Assembly (NCBI RefSeq): GCF_000298315.2
Contig: NZ_AEYE02000015.1
Coordinates: 124,001 to 188,000 of the forward strand
Length of the DNA: 64,000 bases
Reading direction: 5' to 3'
Source of the DNA: Rhizobium grahamii CCGE 502
GTDB taxonomy: Bacteria; Pseudomonadota; Alphaproteobacteria; Rhizobiales; Rhizobiaceae
The stretch's first letter is position 1. Each line of letters opens with the position of its first letter. The notes below the pieces were generated by a model, which made no database searches, was not told the origin of the DNA, and saw only the letters and a list, made by a program, of their open reading frames with translations. This document shows positions 45,058 to 53,568 of the stretch, in pieces. Both the position numbers and the translations under genes were made by a program.

Positions 45058-46388
45058 TCAGGCACCGGCACGCTGAACATTGTAAATGCCCCGCGCGAAT
45101 GCCCCGATGCCCTTGGCATCCAGCAAGCTGAGTGGCGCGCGAAACGTCACCCTGGCCACGCCGGGATGCCGGCCGATTTCGATGGCGCCGGCCAATGTGG
45201 CACGGTTCATCACCTCCGGTACGGTGAGTCCCAGGAAACCGGCTGCCCGTTCAAGGCCGTTCGTGGTGGCGTCGTTCAGGTTCGGACCGGTGCCGATGAA
45301 GCAGACAGGCACATCGTCCTCCACCTTTCGCACCCCGTGCTTGCGGGCAAGCGCCTGGACCCTTGTCCGCTCGGTTTCGTCGAGCGGGCGCGCCAGGAAC
45401 GGCACGTCATCGAGAACCGGAAAAAGGATCGGCCCATCGATGTCGAGCCCCTTGATGACATGCACCTCGAGTGTCACCGTTCCAGCCACGTCGCATGTGT
45501 GGCCGGCAATCTCACCGTCTCCTTGCAGCGCATGCATATCGCCCAGATAAACACCGCTACCGGGAACCTTGACCGGGCAGATCAGAACGGCCCCTTCGCG
45601 GACCGTGTTCACGTCGAGGTGGCCGTCCGTCTTGTGCTCGGCTATCTCCTCTGCCGTCAGCGCGTAGATGTGGGGCGCATGATCCAGGAACGCGCCAAAA
45701 TCGCCGGCATTGTGCGAGTCCGGCATGGCCTTGGACGGCGTGGTTCCCAACTGTCCGAGGAAAGGCCGCAGGCGCGTGGCGATACCAACGAGATCAGCCG
45801 GCGCGAAAGTCAGGATAGGATGCTGGATGGACGCGTCCGGTAGCGCCATCAGGCGATCGGCATCTTCCGCGAAGGCTTCCGCCTCGGCCTTGCCCACCGT
45901 CAGACCGACCTGTCGCTCGTCGTCGAACGCGATCGTATAGCCATTGGTAAAGGTAAATGGTGACGCATCCGTGCTTCGCAACGGATCGCCGTCGGCCCGA
46001 TGCCTTCGACACGCGTGCGCGGCCACTCCACTCCGCAACCGGGGCACACGGCCGCACAGAAGGGATCGCCGTTGAACCTGCCCGCCATTGGCTCGTCGTT
46101 GCCGGAGGCTGTGGCGGAGGAAGTCACGACAATCGAGCGGATGCGGATGGCAATCGCGTCACCCACCTCCGCGCCTGCGACCGCAACCGGGCGCGTCACC
46201 TCATGTCCTCCGCGAATTTCCGGCGTGATCATCGGGCCCCAGCACCCGGGAGCGGTGTTGGCAATGATCGTGCCGCCGTCGGCGACCGGCCCCAGCATCG
46301 GTGCCGCTGGATCTAGAATACCGTTGGTCAACTCGTTGACGAAAATCGTCTGCGACCCGAGTTTTGACTGTTTTGCTTTATCAAGCAT
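45058..46388 (-). pseudogene. fmdA: acetamidase/formamidase, frameshifted
   Basis: FmdA/AmdA-family amidase that would release ammonia from short amides. From ATG 46388 (CAGGAG upstream) the frame encodes MLDKAKQSKLGSQTIFVNEL to GIGPTAIRCEAR. The rest, from DASPFTFTNGYTIAFDDE to the end at 45058, is in another frame. The switch falls near 45964-45980. The span of 1331 bases is one short of a multiple of three, so a single missing base explains it and an intact protein would be 443 aa. There is no homopolymer at the site. It may be a real null allele or a sequencing error. It follows the GST gene by 62 bases in a likely operon. Confidence 0.8.
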
Positions 46389-46450
46389 TTAGGCTCCTGT
46401 TGAATCTATCGGTGAACGACCTGCGAGGGACGTTTAAATTCGGCGAATGC

Positions 46451-47083
46451 TCATGTTCGCGGCACGGGACCGTTGTCGATAAAAGCCGGGATTTCGCGAA
46501 GCCTGGCGACAACGCTCGCAATACGCGGCCATTGACCGAGGGCAAGATTGTTTCTCTCGGCGTTTACGGCTTGCGGGAACAGGCAGATATCGGCCACCGT
46601 CGGAATATCGCCAACCGAGTATTTGCCGGTTTGTCGCCGCCCGAGAAGTTCTTCTACCGCTGTCAGGCCGACGCGGATCCAATGGCGGCTCCAGTCCGCG
46701 ACATCCGCCGACCCCACACCGATGGCGCTCAAATGCGCGGTCACCCTAGGCGGAAGAAGCGGATGGATGTCCGCGGCGATTGCCAAGGCAACGGCGCGTG
46801 CAAAGGCGCGATCCTCAAGCCTGCCAGGAAGCAGCGGTGGCTCGGGATAGCGTTCGTCGAGATATTCGATGATTGCCAGGGACTGTGTCAGTAGCACGCC
46901 CTCGTCAGTCAGCAGGGCAGGAACGAGTCCCTGCGGATTGACCTGCAGATATTCGGGCGTCCGATTGATGGCATCGGCACCGAGGATGCCGATCGTCTCG
47001 CGCTCGACATCGAGGCCTTTCAGCGCCAGCGCGATCCTGACGCGCGACGCCGCCGACGAGATCTTGTCTTCGAACAATTTCAT
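46451..47083 (-). CDS. glutathione S-transferase, maleylacetoacetate-isomerase-like
   Basis: Protein of 210 aa. The N-terminal thioredoxin-like domain has SSAASRVRIALALKGLDVE, with the serine of the zeta class S-S-x-x-x-R-V-R pattern, then VNPQGLVPALL and LTQSLAIIEYLDERYP. The helical C-terminal domain has YSVGDIPTVADICLFPQ. This zeta-class pattern suggests maleylacetoacetate isomerase or a dehalogenating GST. It lies 11 bases after a small exported-protein gene and upstream of the acetamidase gene. Confidence 0.82.
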   Translation of the reverse strand: MKLFEDKISSAASRVRIALALKGLDVERETIGILGADAINRTPEYLQVNPQGLVPALLTDEGVLLTQSLAIIEYLDERYPEPPLLPGRLEDRAFARAVALAIAADIHPLLPPRVTAHLSAIGVGSADVADWSRHWIRVGLTAVEELLGRRQTGKYSVGDIPTVADICLFPQAVNAERNNLALGQWPRIASVVARLREIPAFIDNGPVPRT

Positions 47084-47094
47084 TGCCGATCTCC

Positions 47095-47295
47095 TCAGTT
47101 GCTAAAGCTTTCGGGAGCCGCCTTGGCCGAGGCAGCATCGGCAGTATGCGCGAGCTGCTTCGCGCTGGCAGCGACTGAGGGCGATAGCAGCGAGAATAGT
47201 GCCGCGATCGGGGGCGGCTCTCCGGGAGCGCTGTCCCATGCGCATGGAACGGCTGCCAGCGCGAGCACGGCAAAGGAAGTGACTAGAAGGCGCAT
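47095..47295 (-). CDS. small exported protein of unknown function
   Basis: Frame of 66 aa from ATG 47295 with GAGGAG seven bases upstream. A signal-peptide-like start (MRLLVTSFAVLALAAVPCAW) is followed by a P-rich and then A/S-rich mature part. The 23 bases around its start (47293-47315) are repeated with three mismatches around the GST start (47081-47103), so the gene appears embedded in a duplicated leader. No family recognised. It probably heads a small protein-GST-acetamidase operon. Confidence 0.55.
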   Translation of the reverse strand: MRLLVTSFAVLALAAVPCAWDSAPGEPPPIAALFSLLSPSVAASAKQLAHTADAASAKAAPESFSN

Positions 47296-47415
47296 TGCTT
47301 ATCTCCTCAATTGCTTGACCCATCTGGGCCAACTCCTGGAAAATTCTAATCTTCCGGGGAGAACTTGAGCGTGACGACCGCGCGTGTCCCGCATGTGTTC
47401 GAATCCCCAAAGAAC

Positions 47416-47431
47416 TGTATCGTTGTGTAAG
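47416..47431 (+). promoter_or_regulatory. TGTATC-type box before the small exported protein operon
   Basis: TGTATC (47416) and TGTAAG (47426) are spaced 10 bases apart, 121-136 bases upstream of the small exported protein gene and just after msrA. The orientation is opposite to the genes. It is a weaker match than the boxes before the response regulator and the hydrolase gene. Confidence 0.4.
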
Positions 47432-47441
47432 CGCAGCAAAA

Positions 47442-48182
47442 TCAGCCCGCCTTTTCTGCGACGAGAACTGGGTGCTCCCGATACTCTTCCGGGAAAAGCC
47501 GCTTCAGCGCTTCAATCTTTGGCTGCTCATAGACGTACACATAGGGTTGATTGGGATTGTTGTAGACGTAGTCCTGATGATAGGCCTCGGCGCGATAGAA
47601 GGTCTTCCCGACCTCGATCGAGGTGGCAAGCGGGCGAGCGAAAGCACCTTCACCGCGGAGCTGAGCGATGTAGTCGGACGCGACCTTCTGCTGCTCGCCG
47701 TTCAGCGGAAAAATCACCGAGCGGTATTGCTTTCCTACGTCGGGACCCTGCTGATCCACCTGCGTCGGATCGTGAACCACGGAGAAGAAGATCTGCAGCA
47801 ACTGGCCGTAGCTAACTTGCTGCGGATCGAAGACGATCTCGACTGCTTCCGCATGACCGGTCTGCCCGGTCTCGGTCATCTCGTAGGTGGCTGTCGCGGC
47901 ACTGCCGCCTGCGTAGCCTGCCGTCGCGGTGACAACCCCGGCGACATGTTGGAAAGCGCCTTGGACACCCCAGAAGCACCCGCCGGCAAGGACCAGCGAT
48001 TGTGTAGCTGGGGTCGCGGCGACATCGTGGAGGACCGGGGGAACGCGCCTGGCCTCTTCCGCTGCCGCCCCGCCACTTAACTTGAGCACAAGGCCGCCGC
48101 CTCCGATCACGACAAGGGCGACAATACCCACTCTGCCGACGGAGCCAAGCAACGATGAACGAGATTTTTCTCGACTTTTCAT
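47442..48182 (-). CDS. msrA: membrane-anchored or exported methionine sulfoxide reductase A
   Basis: Protein of 246 aa. A membrane segment near residues 15-35 precedes the MsrA domain, placing the enzyme outside the cytoplasm. The catalytic motif GGCFWGVQGAFQHVAGV contains C69; HDPTQVDQQGPDVGKQYRSVIF and FYRAEAYHQDY complete the fold. It reduces methionine-S-sulfoxide in proteins. It begins 12 bases after dipZ, whose thioredoxin-like domain is the probable electron donor. No MsrB domain or gene is present here. Confidence 0.9.
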   Translation of the reverse strand: MKSREKSRSSLLGSVGRVGIVALVVIGGGGLVLKLSGGAAAEEARRVPPVLHDVAATPATQSLVLAGGCFWGVQGAFQHVAGVVTATAGYAGGSAATATYEMTETGQTGHAEAVEIVFDPQQVSYGQLLQIFFSVVHDPTQVDQQGPDVGKQYRSVIFPLNGEQQKVASDYIAQLRGEGAFARPLATSIEVGKTFYRAEAYHQDYVYNNPNQPYVYVYEQPKIEALKRLFPEEYREHPVLVAEKAG

Positions 48183-48194
48183 AACCTTATCCTT

Positions 48195-49958
48195 TCATCC
48201 GAAGGTAAATACGAAGGCTTCGACGCCGGGATCGAGGAAGCGAATTTCGAACGTCCGCTCCCGCACCTCTCCCGACTGGCGCACCAGCTGGTAGAGCCGC
48301 GTTTCGGAAACCGTGCCATTGCCGTCTGCATCGATATCCGAGCCATGATCGGCTCCCGGTGCGACCCCATCGACCTTCACCTGAAAGCGGACCTTCTTGC
48401 CGTCCGCCCCGGGTCCGAGAACCAAATGCAGATCCCGGGCACTGAACCGATAGGTGATGCCGCCGCCGGCCTGATCGAGTGAGGCTTGCTCTCCCCCAAC
48501 GGTCCACTTTCCGGTGAGCCCCCATTCATTCAGATCCGGCTTTCCCACGGTGTAGTCTCGAGCAGCGTCTGCCCTGACGCCTTCCGGCGAGATGAAGTTG
48601 GCAACTCGGAGGTAGCCGATGTAGGATTCTCCGGACTGCAGGCGGGCAAGGTCGGGCGCGGCCTCGGCACCCTTGGCGTCAGGTGCGACGGTGGCTGCAT
48701 CGGCCTTCTTGCTGCCTGCTGCTTCCGCCAGCAGATCCTGGATGACCTGTTCGGACTGTTCGTAGTCTCCTTCACCGAACTGGGTGTGCCTGATCTGGCC
48801 CTTCGCGTCGATGAAGTAGTGGGCCGGCCAGTAGTTGTTGGCGAACGACCTCCAGATCTTGAAGTTGTTGTCGATCGCGACGGGATAACCGATCTGGAAC
48901 TTGTCGATTGCCTGACGGACGTTGTCGATCCGCTTCTCGAAGGCGAACTCGGGCGAATGAACCCCGATCACGACCAGTCCCTGATCGCGGTACTTCTCCG
49001 CCCACGCCCGAACGTAAGGGATTGTCCGAATGCAGTTGATGCAGGAGTAGGTCCAGAAGTCGACGAGAACGACCTTGCCGCGCAATTCTTCCGCGGTGAG
49101 CGGCTTCGAATTCAACCATTCTACGGCACCGTCGAGCGACTGCAGGCGTCCAAGCACGGGCAAGTCGCTCTGATATCCCTTACGCGCATCGTTCGCTGCA
49201 AGTTGCATGGCGTTGCCGCCCGGCTTTGCAACACCGCTCGAACCATGCAGCTTGTCCAGCAACGACTGTTCGATGCCGGCGTTGCTGGCATAGGAGAGAC
49301 GCGACAGCAGTCCGGTATCAAGGCCAAGGGCAATAGCGGTAACGCCAACCAGCACAGCTATGCCAAGACCCTGCCGCAGGCGCTCGCCGACGCCGAGCGA
49401 CCGCTTCATCGCCGAGAACACCTTCTCGCCAGCAAGAACAGCTATCGCCAGTGAGGTGGCGGCACCTGCCGCATAAGCGGTCAGCAGCAGCGTTGTCTGC
49501 ACGTTGGCGCCTTGCAGGGCGGCGCCCGTCAGGACCAGTCCAAGGATTGGACCGGCGCAGGGAGCCCAGAGAAGGCCGGTTGCGACGCCAAGAAGGAACG
49601 AGGTGCCGACGCTGCCCTTCTTGCCGATTGCCTGCTGCGACAGGCGGCTGCCGAGGGCAACGGCTGGCCGGGTCACGACCGCCGCGATGCGTGGCGAGAG
49701 CAGCGTCACGCCGAAGCCGGTGATCAGTGCGATGGCGGCATATCGGCCGATTTCGTTGGCATGCACCGCCCAGCCGCCGCCGACGGCGGCAAGTGTTGCC
49801 ACGCCCGCGAAGGTCACGATCATGCCGACCAGCATCGGCAGGATGCTTCTCGTAAAGGGCTGGCCTGCCCGCGACAGAACGAAGGGCAGGACCGGAAGGA
49901 TGCAGGGGCTGACGATCGTCAACGCCCCTGCAAGGTAGGCAATAAGGAATAGCAGCAT
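48195..49958 (-). CDS. CcdA-thioredoxin fusion (DipZ-type thiol:disulfide transporter)
   Basis: Protein of 587 aa from ATG 49958 (AGGGG six bases upstream; ATG 49964 also possible). Residues 1 to about 230 form a CcdA/DsbD-like membrane domain with redox Cys in VSPCILPVLPF and WAPCAGPILG. A periplasmic thioredoxin-like domain follows with WTYSCINCIRTIPYVRAW (Cys near 306 and 309). The C-terminal part from about residue 440 (YLRVANFISPEGV, WTVGGEQASLDQAGG) is the DipZ C-terminal carbohydrate-binding-like fold. It moves reductant from the cytoplasm to the periplasm, here most likely to MsrA. Confidence 0.88.
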   Translation of the reverse strand: MLLFLIAYLAGALTIVSPCILPVLPFVLSRAGQPFTRSILPMLVGMIVTFAGVATLAAVGGGWAVHANEIGRYAAIALITGFGVTLLSPRIAAVVTRPAVALGSRLSQQAIGKKGSVGTSFLLGVATGLLWAPCAGPILGLVLTGAALQGANVQTTLLLTAYAAGAATSLAIAVLAGEKVFSAMKRSLGVGERLRQGLGIAVLVGVTAIALGLDTGLLSRLSYASNAGIEQSLLDKLHGSSGVAKPGGNAMQLAANDARKGYQSDLPVLGRLQSLDGAVEWLNSKPLTAEELRGKVVLVDFWTYSCINCIRTIPYVRAWAEKYRDQGLVVIGVHSPEFAFEKRIDNVRQAIDKFQIGYPVAIDNNFKIWRSFANNYWPAHYFIDAKGQIRHTQFGEGDYEQSEQVIQDLLAEAAGSKKADAATVAPDAKGAEAAPDLARLQSGESYIGYLRVANFISPEGVRADAARDYTVGKPDLNEWGLTGKWTVGGEQASLDQAGGGITYRFSARDLHLVLGPGADGKKVRFQVKVDGVAPGADHGSDIDADGNGTVSETRLYQLVRQSGEVRERTFEIRFLDPGVEAFVFTFG

Positions 49959-50059
49959 AGTCATCCCCTGCAGTTGACCGATGCTCGCGCACTGGTCGTT
50001 GATGGTGGCTGCAGGGAACCAGCCCGAAGTATCTCGGTTGTGTCGCGTTCCGCCCGATT

Positions 50060-50075
50060 TGTATCAGAATGCAAG
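50060..50075 (+). promoter_or_regulatory. TGTATC-type box before dipZ-msrA
   Basis: TGTATC (50060) and TGCAAG (50070) are spaced 10 bases apart, with TGTGTC 21 bases further upstream (50039). The box lies 102-117 bases before the dipZ start, in opposite orientation. Only one half-site is a full match. Confidence 0.4.
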
Positions 50076-50092
50076 CAACGTCAGCCGCCGCT

Positions 50093-50769
50093 TCAGGAGT
50101 TCAGGCGCTTCAGCAGTTTCTTGGCAGCCGAGCCCGATGAAGCCGGGTTCTGGCCCGTGATCAGCCGGCCGTCGACAATCGTAAAATCGACCCAGTCGCC
50201 GGCCTTCTCGTAGTGTCCGCCGAGACGCTTCAATTCATCCTCGACGAGAAACGGCACGACCTCGGTGAGATGGACGGCCTCTTCCTCGCTGTTTGCAAAA
50301 CCGGTGACACGCTTGCCCTTGACCAACGGCTGCCCCTGGTAGGCTACCTTTTTCAGAACCCCGGGTGCGTGGCAGACCAAGGCGACCGGCTTGCCTGCAT
50401 TGTAGAAGCTTTCGATAAGGGCGATCGAGTCCTGGAATTGGCGAGATCCCACATCGGACCGTGTCCGCCGGGATAGAAGACGGTATCGAAACCATCTGCC
50501 TTGACCCCGGTGAGCCGCACCGTGTTGGCAAGCTCCTTTTGCGCCGCTGGATCGCCCTTGGAGCGCGCCATCGCCTCTGTCTGATTGGCTGGTTCGTCAC
50601 TCTTCGGATCGATGGGAGGCTGCCCGCCTTTCGGTGATGCAAGGGTTATCTCGGCGCCGGCATCCTTGAACACATAGTAGGGGGCAGCAAATTCCTCCAG
50701 CCAGAAGCCGGTCGGCTTGCCGGTGTTTCCGAGCCTATCATGCGAAGTCAAAACCATCAGAATCTTCAT
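50093..50769 (-). pseudogene. DJ-1/PfpI-family protein, frameshifted
   Basis: Class I glutamine-amidotransferase-fold protein of the Hsp31/PfpI group. From ATG 50769 (GGGAA upstream) the frame encodes MKILMVLTSHDRLGNTGK to FDTVFYPGGHGPMWDLAN. The rest, QDSIALIESFYNAGKPVALVCHAPG with the nucleophile cysteine, is in another frame ending at 50093. The switch falls at about 50432-50446. The span of 677 bases is one short of 226 codons, so one missing base explains it. Members act as glyoxalase III or chaperones under carbonyl stress. Mutation or sequencing error cannot be separated here. Confidence 0.8.
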
Positions 50770-51010
50770 CGTCAGTTTCCCTTTGTTGAGCAACCATAAG
50801 ACGTGGCTGGCATGTCCCTTTGCCTGAACGCGAGCATGGCGCGTTGCAAGGCTTTGCCACTTGAAACCCGATCCTTCGAACCGCCGCCGGGCCCAACCAC
50901 GGATAGCGCGCTGGCTCAGGCTTTCCTGGTTTCATTCCCCGATATTTACTTCCGTCCAATTTCGGGTGAATACTCGCCGCCGGGCAATCACTATTCCGCG
51001 AGGCGGCACA

Positions 51011-51943
51011 ATGGATCGCATCGACGCAATGAAGGTGTTTGTGACGGCAATTGACGAGGGCAGCCTCGCCGGCGCCGCCCGCAATCTGAAGCGATCGCCA
51101 ACGGCGGTCAGCCGGGCGCTAAGCTTTTTGGAAGCGCATGTTGGTGTCGAGTTGTTGCATCGGACCACTCGAACGCTGAAGCTGAGCGAGGCAGGCCAGC
51201 GCTATGCGGCAGCCTGCCGGCGCGTACTGGTCGATCTTGAAGAAGCCGACATGCTGGCAGGCGGCGAGCGCGCGGCTCCGCGCGGAACTCTGACCATCTC
51301 GGCACCACCGATCCTTGGCGAGGAGGTGCTGCGTCCTATACTGGACGACTTCCTCAACCTTCACCCGACCGTTTCTGTCCGCTTTCTCATGCTGGATCGC
51401 TTCGTCAACATGGTCGATGAGGGCGTCGACCTTGCCGTGCGTATCGGCCAACTTTCGGACTCCTCGCATGTCTCCACCCGTCTCGGTGGTGACGTGCGTC
51501 GCGTCGTGGTCGCCTCCCCTCGCTACCTTGCAAGCCATCCGCGCATTGACGAGCCCGGCGACCTTGCCAAGCACCAGATTATCGCATTCAGCAATTTCGG
51601 CCTGGATTCCTGGAGCTTTATACCAGCGAAGGGGACCGCCATTCCTCGGGTCGTCCATTTCACGCCGCGCTGCATCGTCAATAGCGTCCGCGCCGCCGCT
51701 GCATCCGCGGCTGCCGGCGGTGGCCTAACCAGGCTCTATTCCTACCATGTTGCATCATACGTGCGCGACGGACAGCTGAAGATCGTGCTCGCAGATGCCG
51801 AGTACCCGCCACTGCCCGTACATCTGCTCGCACCACAGGGCCGCATGTCGGTGCCGAAGGTCCGCGCATTCGTGGACTTTGCGGCTCCCCGACTGCGTTC
51901 CGAGTTCGCGCGGATGGCCACTGCAGCCGGCTCACTTTCCTGA
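51011..51943 (+). CDS. LysR-family regulator
   Basis: Protein of 310 aa from ATG 51011; the longer frame to 50861 is non-coding in character. The helix-turn-helix reads MDRIDAMKVFVTAIDEGSLAG, RNLKRSPTAVSRALSFLEAHVG. The effector domain has RGTLTISAPPILGEEVLRPIL and MVDEGVDLAVRIGQL, the same subgroup as the emr-linked LysR gene. It is divergent from the PfpI gene and upstream of the SDR-DsbA-tautomerase genes, either of which may be its target. Confidence 0.85.
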   Translation: MDRIDAMKVFVTAIDEGSLAGAARNLKRSPTAVSRALSFLEAHVGVELLHRTTRTLKLSEAGQRYAAACRRVLVDLEEADMLAGGERAAPRGTLTISAPPILGEEVLRPILDDFLNLHPTVSVRFLMLDRFVNMVDEGVDLAVRIGQLSDSSHVSTRLGGDVRRVVVASPRYLASHPRIDEPGDLAKHQIIAFSNFGLDSWSFIPAKGTAIPRVVHFTPRCIVNSVRAAAASAAAGGGLTRLYSYHVASYVRDGQLKIVLADAEYPPLPVHLLAPQGRMSVPKVRAFVDFAAPRLRSEFARMATAAGSLS

Positions 51944-51958
51944 TTATGCCGAAATTCG

Positions 51959-51979
51959 GTTGATTGTCGGTCAATCAAC
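51959..51979. other. stem-loop after the LysR gene
   Basis: GTTGATTG and CAATCAAC form an 8-bp stem with loop TCGGT, 16 bases after the LysR stop and 105 bases before the SDR start. It could be a weak terminator without a T tract or an operator for the downstream genes. Confidence 0.4.
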
Positions 51980-52083
51980 GTCAATTCCCTCAGTGATCGG
52001 ATGGATCTAAATCAAATGCACCAACGCCGAGGGCGTAGGGCGGCCAGCAACTGAAAGGCCGCTGCACTTGAAAGGATCCCATC

Positions 52084-52797
52084 ATGAGCACGGAACAGAA
52101 GGTCGCCATTATCACCGGCGCATCACAAGGTATCGGCGCAGCATTGGTTCGAGCCTATCGCGATCGCAACTATCGCGTCGTCGCCACCTCCCGCTCGATC
52201 GAGCCAAGCTCCGACACCGGTATCATCGCCGTACCGGGCGACATCAGCAAGCCTGAGACCGCCGAGCGCGTCGTTCGCGAAGCACGCGAGCGTTTCGGCC
52301 GTATCGACACATTGGTGAACAATGCCGGTGTCTTTCTTGCCAAGCCGTTCACTGAATTCACCGAGGAAGACTACAACCACAACATGGGCGTCAACGTCGC
52401 CGGTTTCTTCCACATCACGCAGCGCGCGGCGACCGAAATGCTGAAGCAGGGTTCCGGCCATATCGTCAGCATCACGACGAGCCTGGTGAACCAGCCGATC
52501 GCAGGTGTTCCGGCGGCCCTCGCCTCTCTGACAAAGGGCGGCCTGAACGCTGTCACGCAGTCGCTCGCCATCGAATACGCAAAGAGCGGCGTTCGGGTGA
52601 ACGCGGTCTCGCCGGGTATCATCAAGACACCGATGCATCCGCAGGAAACGCATGCAGCGCTCTCGACCCTGCATCCGGTGGGCCGGATGGGCGAAATCCG
52701 CGATATCGTCGATGCCGTGCTGTATCTCGAGGGCGCGAGCTTTGTCACCGGCGAAATCCTCCACGTCGATGGCGGCCAGAACGCCGGTCGTTGGTAG
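52084..52797 (+). CDS. SDR-family protein lacking the catalytic tyrosine
   Basis: Short-chain dehydrogenase/reductase fold of 237 aa. The cofactor motif is GASQGIGAALV and the NNAG motif is VNNAGVFL. The serine region is VSITTSLVNQPIAGVP, and the YxxxK position reads A-S-L-T-K (AALASLTKGGLNAV), so tyrosine is replaced by alanine while lysine stays. Either another residue serves as acid/base or the enzyme is atypical. AAAGGAT precedes ATG 52084. It is first of a group with a DsbA-family protein and a tautomerase. Confidence 0.85.
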   Translation: MSTEQKVAIITGASQGIGAALVRAYRDRNYRVVATSRSIEPSSDTGIIAVPGDISKPETAERVVREARERFGRIDTLVNNAGVFLAKPFTEFTEEDYNHNMGVNVAGFFHITQRAATEMLKQGSGHIVSITTSLVNQPIAGVPAALASLTKGGLNAVTQSLAIEYAKSGVRVNAVSPGIIKTPMHPQETHAALSTLHPVGRMGEIRDIVDAVLYLEGASFVTGEILHVDGGQNAGRW

Positions 52798-52896
52798 GCC
52801 GTGTAGCTCCGGTCCGGCCTGCCCGGACCGTTTTCCGACGACTGCGACCCCAGATGGCCGCAGTCGCCATCAAGACAAGGCTCAAGAAGGTGGAAA

Positions 52897-53532
52897 ATGA
52901 AACTGGTACTGGTTGCCGACCCGATGTGTTCATGGTGCTACGGCTTTGGAAAAGAAATGACGGCCCTGCAGGAACGTCATCCCGAGATGTCGCTTGAGAT
53001 CGTCGTCGGAGGCTTGCGCGCCGGCGCGACCGACGTGCTTGATGATGCCGGCAAGCGTTTTCGCTTGGAACACTGGGCAAGGGTAGAACAGGCGAGCGGC
53101 CTGCCGTTCAATCGGGACGGATTGATGGCCCGTCAGGGCTTCGTCTATGACACCGAGCCCGTTTGCCGGGCGGTCGTGGCGGCGCGCATTCTTAAGCCGG
53201 AAGCCGATCTATTGACGGTCTTCCGCGCCATCCAGCAAGCATTCTATGTCGATGCCCTCGATACGACCGATGGTGCTGTCCTCGCGCAGGTCGGTGCCGA
53301 GGCTCTGAGCGCTGCCGGCCATCCCACCACACAGGATGAGTTCCTCGCGGTGTGGCAAGCCAAGAGCACGATCGATGCTGCTGCTTCCGATTTCGTCAGG
53401 GCACGATCTATGGGAGTATCGAGCTTTCCGACTTTGTTTCTTTCTGACCAAGGCAAACTGCGCCGGGTCGGCAACGGATATGCCCATGTCGAAACATTGG
53501 AGCAGGAGATTGGCGCCCTGCTCGCAGCATAG
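52897..53532 (+). CDS. DsbA-family thiol oxidoreductase-like protein (cytosolic)
   Basis: Protein of 211 aa without a signal peptide. The redox motif C11-S-W-C14 lies at the N terminus (VLVADPMCSWCYGFGKEM), with a helical insertion and the cis-proline region VSSFPTLFL. This matches the FrnE/HCCA-isomerase-like branch of DsbA proteins. AAGGTGG precedes ATG 52897. It may be a cytosolic disulfide isomerase or a glutathione-linked enzyme in the SDR gene group. Confidence 0.78.
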   Translation: MKLVLVADPMCSWCYGFGKEMTALQERHPEMSLEIVVGGLRAGATDVLDDAGKRFRLEHWARVEQASGLPFNRDGLMARQGFVYDTEPVCRAVVAARILKPEADLLTVFRAIQQAFYVDALDTTDGAVLAQVGAEALSAAGHPTTQDEFLAVWQAKSTIDAAASDFVRARSMGVSSFPTLFLSDQGKLRRVGNGYAHVETLEQEIGALLAA

Positions 53533-53568
53533 CGACCCTCAAGTTCAAATCTGAGAAAGGAGACTGCA

